Shown piece by piece: positions 6,605 through 10,589 of a stretch of 10,589 nt of DNA. The stretch's first letter is position 1, and each line of letters begins with the position of its first letter. This stretch comes from Burkholderiales bacterium (GTDB taxonomy: Bacteria > Pseudomonadota > Gammaproteobacteria > Burkholderiales > Burkholderiaceae_D): NCBI GenBank assembly GCA_028868455.1, contig JAGWUK010000058.1, positions 1-10,589 of the forward strand, in the 5' to 3' direction. The position numbers and the translations under genes were made by a program. Under the pieces are notes generated by a model. That model did not search any database. It saw only the letters and a list, made by a program, of their open reading frames with translations, and was not told the DNA's origin.

Positions 6605-7824
6605 TTACCCCCGCTGGTCGTTGTCGTCTTGGCCGGGGCCGCAGCTTGATCTTCGCCCAGACCTATCCACGCGCCTTTCAATGCGACGATGCCTTTACTC
6701 GCCACCTGACTGTCGGCGTTCAGTTTGCCGGTCTTGCTGGTCAGCCAGATCAGTCCCGCGCTACCCGGAACGACCGTGACGCGTACCGCCTCGAATCCAG
6801 TACCGGTTTTTAAAAATACATAGTCCTCTGCACCGTGACGCACCAGTGCCGACGCTGGCACACCCAGGCTGCCACTGCTGACGGCACTGCTGCTATGCGT
6901 TGCCTCGACAAACTGATTCAGCTTCAGGCAGGCAACGCGGCGGCTGGCTTCGGCGCGTATCAGCGTGCTTTGATCGTTGCCGTTCATCTGCGGTGAAATC
7001 GCGATGACTTTCGCGGTTGTGCAATCCTTGATCGTAAGCAGGTCGCCAACGCGTATCGTGGCAGCTTGCTGGCGTGCGGCAAGAAAGTCGATCCACAAGG
7101 CGCTGTCCTGGCTGATTCTGGCGATTGGCATACCGGCTTCCACACGTTGACCGGGATGTAAATCCAGCTCCAGCAAGGTACCGCGCACGCCAGCACGGAT
7201 GCTCAGATAGGGCGACAGTTTGTGTGTGGTGCGCAGGCTGGCAAGCTGGGCGGTACTATAACCGGCTGCCCTGAGCGTCTGATAACGTTCTTTCGCCGCG
7301 ACGTCGCTCTGAATCGCGATGCCACGGCTGTCTTGCAGACGGCCAAGTGCGATGATGCCTTCTTTGTACAGCGCTTCATCACGCGCCAGTTTTTCCTGAT
7401 GCAGGCTGGCCTGTGTGGCTAGTTGCAAATATTCTCTTTGCATTTCCATCCATTGCTGGCTGAACAAGGTGGCAACCGGTGTCGCGCTTTGCACCTCTTG
7501 CATGGCGTTGACATGAATCTGCTGCACCACGCCGGTGACAAAACTGCTGACGATGGTGATGGCATTGGTTGGCGCTACGACCGTGCCTGACAAATGCTGT
7601 CCCGCATCGGTTGCCGTATCTGGTTTGTTGCTGGCGAGGCTGACGCGACTGGTTTCTATGCCGGCGCGACGTATCTGCTCAGGGCTGATGCGTATTGCCT
7701 GCACCTCCTGGGCGCGTGACGGTGCGATGATGAGTGCCGCCAGCACGATGCCGGTCAGCATGACAACGGCTTGATTGCACTTGGCTGCGCGGAGCGAAAT
7801 GGTTTGCGATGAGTGACTATGCAT
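6601..7824 (-). CDS. Periplasmic adaptor (membrane fusion) protein, CzcB/CusB type
   Basis: The 407-residue protein has a hydrophobic N-terminus (about 18-35) with probable signal cleavage at SRA-QE (after 38). The mature part shows an N-terminal barrel/lipoyl half (about 78-120), a helical hairpin of about 80 residues (about 122-200) including EMQREYLQLATQA, the second lipoyl half RAGVRGTLLELDLHPGQRV (210-228), then a beta-barrel and membrane-proximal domain. It would bridge the RND pump and the outer-membrane channel. Two cysteines (C268, C299) occur in the barrel domain. I see no methionine- or histidine-rich N-terminal metal-binding segment like that of CusB in the mature region. It opens the operon. 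The start at 7824 has only a weak purine stretch (GGGTAA) upstream; an internal ATG at 7761 has none and would shorten the signal peptide, so I kept 7824. Confidence 0.9.
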   Translation of the reverse strand: MHSHSSQTISLRAAKCNQAVVMLTGIVLAALIIAPSRAQEVQAIRISPEQIRRAGIETSRVSLASNKPDTATDAGQHLSGTVVAPTNAITIVSSFVTGVVQQIHVNAMQEVQSATPVATLFSQQWMEMQREYLQLATQASLHQEKLARDEALYKEGIIALGRLQDSRGIAIQSDVAAKERYQTLRAAGYSTAQLASLRTTHKLSPYLSIRAGVRGTLLELDLHPGQRVEAGMPIARISQDSALWIDFLAARQQAATIRVGDLLTIKDCTTAKVIAISPQMNGNDQSTLIRAEASRRVACLKLNQFVEATHSSSAVSSGSLGVPASALVRHGAEDYVFLKTGTGFEAVRVTVVPGSAGLIWLTSKTGKLNADSQVASKGIVALKGAWIGLGEDQAAAPAKTTTTSGGK

Positions 7825-7869
7825 GGCAGATTACCCAATGGTCGAAAGTAGGTATCTTGATTCGGATAA

Positions 7870-7886
7870 CTTAAGAACTTCTTAAC
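7870..7886. promoter_or_regulatory. Predicted PmrA/QseB-type operator in the divergent control region
   Basis: CTTAAG-AACTT-CTTAAC matches the direct-repeat box of PmrA/QseB-type regulators. Its core, TTAAGAA-C-TTCTTAA (7871-7885), is also a perfect palindrome with seven-base arms around one base, so the minus strand reads GTTAAG-N5-CTTAAG. The box sits between the divergent efflux operon and the two-component genes, and could control both. The + strand has a good -10 ten bases on (7897-7902). On the minus strand, the hexamer at the same distance (7859-7854, CAAGAT) is weak (3 of 6), which fits a promoter needing an activator. Confidence 0.65.
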
Positions 7887-7902
7887 AAGTCATGCTTACA
7901 AT
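7870..7902 (+). promoter_or_regulatory. Predicted autoregulated promoter of the two-component operon
   Basis: The box (7870-7886) takes the place of a -35 element and is followed after ten bases by TACAAT (7897-7902, 5 of 6 consensus). Transcription would start near 7909, giving a leader of about 24 bases before the ATG at 7933. Positive autoregulation is usual for this regulator group; here it is inferred from the box position. Confidence 0.55.
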
Positions 7903-7920
7903 GCAGTCAAGATGAGGTCG

Positions 7921-7927
7921 GGGAGGA
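7921..7927 (+). promoter_or_regulatory. Ribosome binding site that fixes the response-regulator start at 7933
   Basis: GGGAGGA lies five bases before the ATG at 7933. The in-frame ATG at 7912 would add seven residues ahead of the conserved MRILLVEDD and falls almost on the predicted transcription start, so it is rejected. Confidence 0.75.
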
Positions 7928-7932
7928 AACAG

Positions 7933-8652
7933 ATGCGCATACTTTTGGTAGAAGATGACCCGCAATTGGGGCGTGCAACGCAGATCGGTCTGGATCAGGA
8001 AGGCTATGCGGTGGACTGGGTGCAGTCTGGCGATAGCGCGCTGACTGCCGCACGCGTCCATGAATACGCCTGCGTGTTGCTGGATCTGGGTTTGCCGGTG
8101 ACGGACGGCATGGTGGTACTGGGAAAATTGCGCAGCGCAGGTTTTGCCGGCGCTATTTTGATTGTGACGGCACGCGATCAGATTCCTGACCGCATTGCCG
8201 GACTGGATGGCGGTGCGGATGATTTCATCATCAAGCCCTTTGATCTGGATGAGCTGGCGGCACGTATCCGTGCTGCTTGCCGACGCGCTGCCGGACGCAC
8301 GCGGGAACTGATACGGTATGGTGATGTGACGGTGGATGTCGCGGCCAAGATCGTCACGGTACAGCAAAAGCCGGTTGTGCTGACCACCAAAGAATTCGGC
8401 ATCTTGCAAATGTTGCTGGAACATCAGGGGCAGGTATTAGCCCGCGAGCAACTGGAAGAAGCCCTGTACGGCTGGGGTGAAGAAATCGAAAGCAATACGA
8501 TACAAGTGCATGTTCATCATTTACGCAAAAAATTGGGAAAGAACCTGATACGCACCATCCACGCCGTCGGCTATCTGATGGACAAGCAGACTGACACTGC
8601 AAGCAATCTGACGCCGGCAGCGGTCGCCGGCACGACCGAAAGCAAAGCATGA
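7933..8652 (+). CDS. OmpR-family response regulator, QseB/PmrA subgroup
   Basis: The 239-residue protein starts MRILLVEDDP. The receiver domain (about 1-115) has acidic residues D8/D9, phospho-acceptor D51 (in LLDLGLP), T79 and K101 (IIKPFD). The winged-helix DNA-binding domain (about 128-216) contains LTTKEFGILQMLLEHQGQVL and the recognition region EEALYGWGEEIESNTIQVHV followed by HHLRKKLG. The wording LYGWG-x-ESN-x-HHLRKKLG is characteristic of QseB/PmrA/BasR-type regulators rather than CusR or CzcR. It is followed by a non-conserved alanine/threonine-rich tail (about 218-239). The regulator probably binds the CTTAAG boxes at 7870 and 67. It overlaps the kinase gene by four bases (ATGA, 8649-8652). 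Activation of the divergent efflux operon is inferred from position. Confidence 0.93.
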   Translation: MRILLVEDDPQLGRATQIGLDQEGYAVDWVQSGDSALTAARVHEYACVLLDLGLPVTDGMVVLGKLRSAGFAGAILIVTARDQIPDRIAGLDGGADDFIIKPFDLDELAARIRAACRRAAGRTRELIRYGDVTVDVAAKIVTVQQKPVVLTTKEFGILQMLLEHQGQVLAREQLEEALYGWGEEIESNTIQVHVHHLRKKLGKNLIRTIHAVGYLMDKQTDTASNLTPAAVAGTTESKA

Positions 8653-10034
8653 TCAACACGGCAGAGTTGACCACGCCGACCTGGTCTTTGCGAAGAACGT
8701 TGCTGGCGATATTGCTGACGCTGACGATTTCAGTCTGGGGCTTTAGCGCCGTCGTCGTGTATTTCGATGCAGATCAGGAAAGCCAGGAATTATTCGACCA
8801 GTCCCTGGCCGAAACGGCGCATCTGTTGCTGACGCTGGCCGATCATGAAGTCGAAGAACGCATGGCGATGTCTGCTTCGACGCTGGCCGAGTCAAACAAT
8901 GATTCGCATAACCAGTATTTGCTGTTTCAGATCTGGGACAACAATCATCATCTTTTGTATAAAAACACGGGCGCTCCTGATCTGCCTTTTTCTGCCGACG
9001 GGCAAACCGGATTTGGCTGGCACACGCTGGATGGTCGTCAGTGGCGTACCTATACTAGCTGGAACACCAGTCAGCACCTGCAGATACAGGTGGGTGAGCC
9101 TATCAGTCACCGCAAGCAGATCAGCGGTCGTTTTGCCATCAAGCTGCTGGCTCTGGCGCTGATCATCGTGCCTTTGCTTGCTGGTGCGATCTGGTGGGCC
9201 GTGAATCGTGTATTCCAGTCCTTGCAGGGGTTTGCCGAGGCCGTGGCGCAACGTACGCCGAACGACTTGCGGCAATTGAATGCGGCCGGTGCGCCCAGCG
9301 AAGTGCTGCCCTTGTTGCAGGCGATCAACCGCCTGTTTGGTCGCGTCAGTCAGACACTGGAGCATGAGCAGCGGTTTACGGCCGATGCTGCACATGAATT
9401 GCGCACGCCGCTGGCCGCGATCAAAACCAATTTGCAAGTCATTCAGCGCGCGCGTAACCCGCAAGAACGCGATGAGGCTGTATCCGGTCTGGCCACCAGC
9501 GTGGATCGGGCAACGCGTCTGGTGGAGCAACTGATGACCCTGGCGCGCCTAGAGCCGCAGCATCAGAAAGTGCAGCAGATGGTGATGCAGGATGTCTCTG
9601 CTGTATTGCGAACGCAGTTGCCGTATTGGGAGGCACAGGCAGATAAACTGGGTCTGCATTTTGAGACGCAACTCGACGCGGCATCTTGTCTGATACAGCC
9701 GGAGAGCTTGCTGATTTTGTTCAGAAACATCATGGATAACGCATTTCGCTATACGCCGGCAGGCGGCCGTATTGTCTTGTCTTGCCGGACGGAACAGGGC
9801 AGGGTGTTACTGCGCGTTTGCGATTCCGGCAGCGGCATTCCGCCTGCGATGCGTGCCCGCGTGTTTGAGCGTTTTGTGCGCCTGTCTGATGCCAGCAAGC
9901 CGGGCAGCGGGCTGGGCTTGTCCATCGTGCAGCGGATTGCGCAAGTGCACGGTGCCACGCTGAGTCTGGCCGATGGACTTGACGGCCAGGGACTGTGCGT
10001 GCAGTTGCTGTTTCCGGACAGCCCGCCGGCATAA
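8649..10034 (+). CDS. Sensor histidine kinase, QseC/PmrB type
   Basis: The 461-residue kinase has TM1 (about 17-38), a periplasmic sensor (about 39-162), TM2 (about 163-184), a linker of HAMP size (about 185-240), a HisKA domain with FTADAAHELRTPLAAIK (phospho-acceptor H249), and an HATPase domain with N box FRNIMDNAFRYTP (N360, N364), G1 DSGSGIP (392-398) and G2 GSGLGLSI (419-426). All catalytic residues are present. The periplasmic part belongs to the QseC/TctE-like sensor type and holds an ExxE pair (E67, E70) plus H66, H87, H100, H101 and H125, which could be metal ligands. Its start overlaps the regulator stop (ATGA), so they should be made together. The signal is probably the metal exported by the divergent pump; that is inference from gene order. 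Confidence 0.93.
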   Translation: MINTAELTTPTWSLRRTLLAILLTLTISVWGFSAVVVYFDADQESQELFDQSLAETAHLLLTLADHEVEERMAMSASTLAESNNDSHNQYLLFQIWDNNHHLLYKNTGAPDLPFSADGQTGFGWHTLDGRQWRTYTSWNTSQHLQIQVGEPISHRKQISGRFAIKLLALALIIVPLLAGAIWWAVNRVFQSLQGFAEAVAQRTPNDLRQLNAAGAPSEVLPLLQAINRLFGRVSQTLEHEQRFTADAAHELRTPLAAIKTNLQVIQRARNPQERDEAVSGLATSVDRATRLVEQLMTLARLEPQHQKVQQMVMQDVSAVLRTQLPYWEAQADKLGLHFETQLDAASCLIQPESLLILFRNIMDNAFRYTPAGGRIVLSCRTEQGRVLLRVCDSGSGIPPAMRARVFERFVRLSDASKPGSGLGLSIVQRIAQVHGATLSLADGLDGQGLCVQLLFPDSPPA

Positions 10035-10043
10035 AAGCAGGTG

Positions 10044-10115
10044 CCTGGCAGGCGAAGGCTTGGTATTGCTGTCACGTCGTGGGCAAACGCGTATCATAGC
10101 GACCCTGCTGCCAGG
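10044..10115. repeat. 8-bp inverted repeat in the kinase-flavoprotein gap
   Basis: CCTGGCAG at 10044-10051 is the reverse complement of CTGCCAGG at 10108-10115, with 56 bases between. The interval contains the possible promoter for the next gene. Arms are short and no T-run follows, so it is not an obvious terminator and may be chance. Confidence 0.2.
10069..10097 (+). promoter_or_regulatory. Possible sigma-70 promoter for the flavoprotein gene
   Basis: CTGTCA (10069-10074, 4 of 6 of the -35 consensus) and TATCAT (10092-10097, 5 of 6 of the -10 consensus) are separated by 17 bases, in the 150-base gap between the kinase stop and the next ATG. The predicted start near 10104 would leave a leader of about 80 bases. 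I found no CTTAAG-type box here, so this gene is probably outside the two-component regulon. Confidence 0.35.
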
Positions 10116-10184
10116 TTCCTGCATCGTTGCCTGTTGTGCTGGTGTGGCTGCAGGATTCATGTCAACTTCAATTTTCTTGTCGCT

Positions 10185-10589
10185 ATGCACACCCAATCTT
10201 TGCCTGCTTCTGCTTCCTCTCTTCGCCAGCCGCGGGTTGTCGTGATCGGCGGCGGGCCGGCTGGCCTGATGGCGGCAGAATCCTTGTCGGCACGCGGTGT
10301 ACAAGTCGATGTCTACGACGCAATGGCGTCGGTAGGGCGTAAGTTTTTGCTGGCCGGAAAAGGCGGCATGAATCTGACGCATTCAGAAGCCTTGCCTGCT
10401 TTTCTGGCGCGTTATCGTGAGCGTGCCAGCGACTTGACGCCGTTGATCCAAGCCTTTGACGCAAACGCTTTACGCGCCTGGGCGGCGAATTTGGGGATAG
10501 AGACATTTGTCGGCAGCTCGGGCCGGGTGTTTCCGGTGGATATGAAGGCAGCGCCGCTATTGCGTGCCTGGCTGCATCGTTTGCGCTTG
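10185..10589 (+). CDS. FAD-dependent flavoprotein, HI0933/BaiN-like (PP_4765 type), 5' part only
   Basis: The reading frame is open from the ATG at 10185 to the window edge (135 residues); the full family length is about 400. A Rossmann FAD-binding start RVVVIGGGPAGLMAAESLSA (17-36) has the GxGxxG loop at 22-27. It is followed by the family signature SVGRKFLLAGKGGMNLTHSE (49-68) and by GRVFPVDMKAAPLLRAWLHR (113-132). The last resembles the PP_4765 flavoprotein subfamily as I remember it. The family binds FAD and is annotated as an NAD(P)/FAD-dependent oxidoreductase; the physiological substrate is generally unknown. No clear ribosome binding site precedes the ATG, but the 17-residue lead before the first beta strand is normal. 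It is separated from the kinase gene by 150 bases and seems unrelated to the efflux system. Confidence 0.88.
   Translation, partial: MHTQSLPASASSLRQPRVVVIGGGPAGLMAAESLSARGVQVDVYDAMASVGRKFLLAGKGGMNLTHSEALPAFLARYRERASDLTPLIQAFDANALRAWAANLGIETFVGSSGRVFPVDMKAAPLLRAWLHRLRL

Noticed and set aside
5868..6779. Further + strand frames (147 and 152 codons) opposite the pump and adaptor genes
   Set aside because: Same reason: serine/arginine-rich shadow translations without motifs or ribosome binding sites.
7882..8424. A 180-codon minus-strand frame opposite the response regulator
   Set aside because: It lies across a canonical receiver and DNA-binding coding sequence and reads as histidine/glutamine-rich shadow sequence.
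1..10589. Insertion sequences, integron or genomic-island boundaries around the efflux locus
   Set aside because: No transposase or integrase genes, no tRNA, no terminal repeats and no visible change in base composition between the locus and its flanks.

Overview
The window looks like the chromosome of a betaproteobacterium, most plausibly an Oxalobacteraceae relative (Herminiimonas/Janthinobacterium-like). This is an inference from moderate GC, codon choice and the protein families; no rRNA or other marker gene is present to prove it. Genes are tightly packed. I see no mobile element, tRNA, rRNA or CRISPR array.

Layout. Positions 1-56 hold the last codons of an unidentified + strand gene. 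Positions 236-1501 (+) encode a membrane-anchored HD-GYP protein, the kind that degrades cyclic di-GMP. Converging on it is a five-gene minus-strand operon read from 7824 down to 1518: periplasmic adaptor (CzcB/CusB type), RND pump (CzcA/CusA type, 1026 aa), a small cytoplasmic DUF3240-type protein, a TolC/CzcC-type outer-membrane channel, and a small secreted PepSY-like protein. Divergent from it on the + strand is a two-component system: an OmpR-family regulator of the QseB/PmrA subgroup (7933-8652) and its QseC/PmrB-type sensor kinase (8649-10034). The window ends inside a gene for an FAD flavoprotein of the HI0933/BaiN type (10185 onward).

How the parts fit. The adaptor, pump and channel would form a trans-envelope heavy-metal efflux complex. 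The divergent two-component system is the obvious candidate for sensing the metal and switching the operon on. The 108-bp divergent region contains a PmrA/QseB-type box (CTTAAG-N5-CTTAAC, 7870-7886). It is also nearly a perfect palindrome, so it could serve both transcripts.

Main observation. A second box with the same half-site spacing (CTTAAG-N5-CTTCAG, 67-83; 14 of 17 bases identical) lies upstream of the HD-GYP gene. Both boxes are followed, exactly 10 bases later, by a possible -10 hexamer. If real, the metal-responsive regulator would also control a cyclic-di-GMP phosphodiesterase, linking efflux to a motility/biofilm decision. The substrate of the pump is not settled. Its fourth-helix motif is CusA-like, but two of the three CusA copper-binding methionines appear to be replaced.
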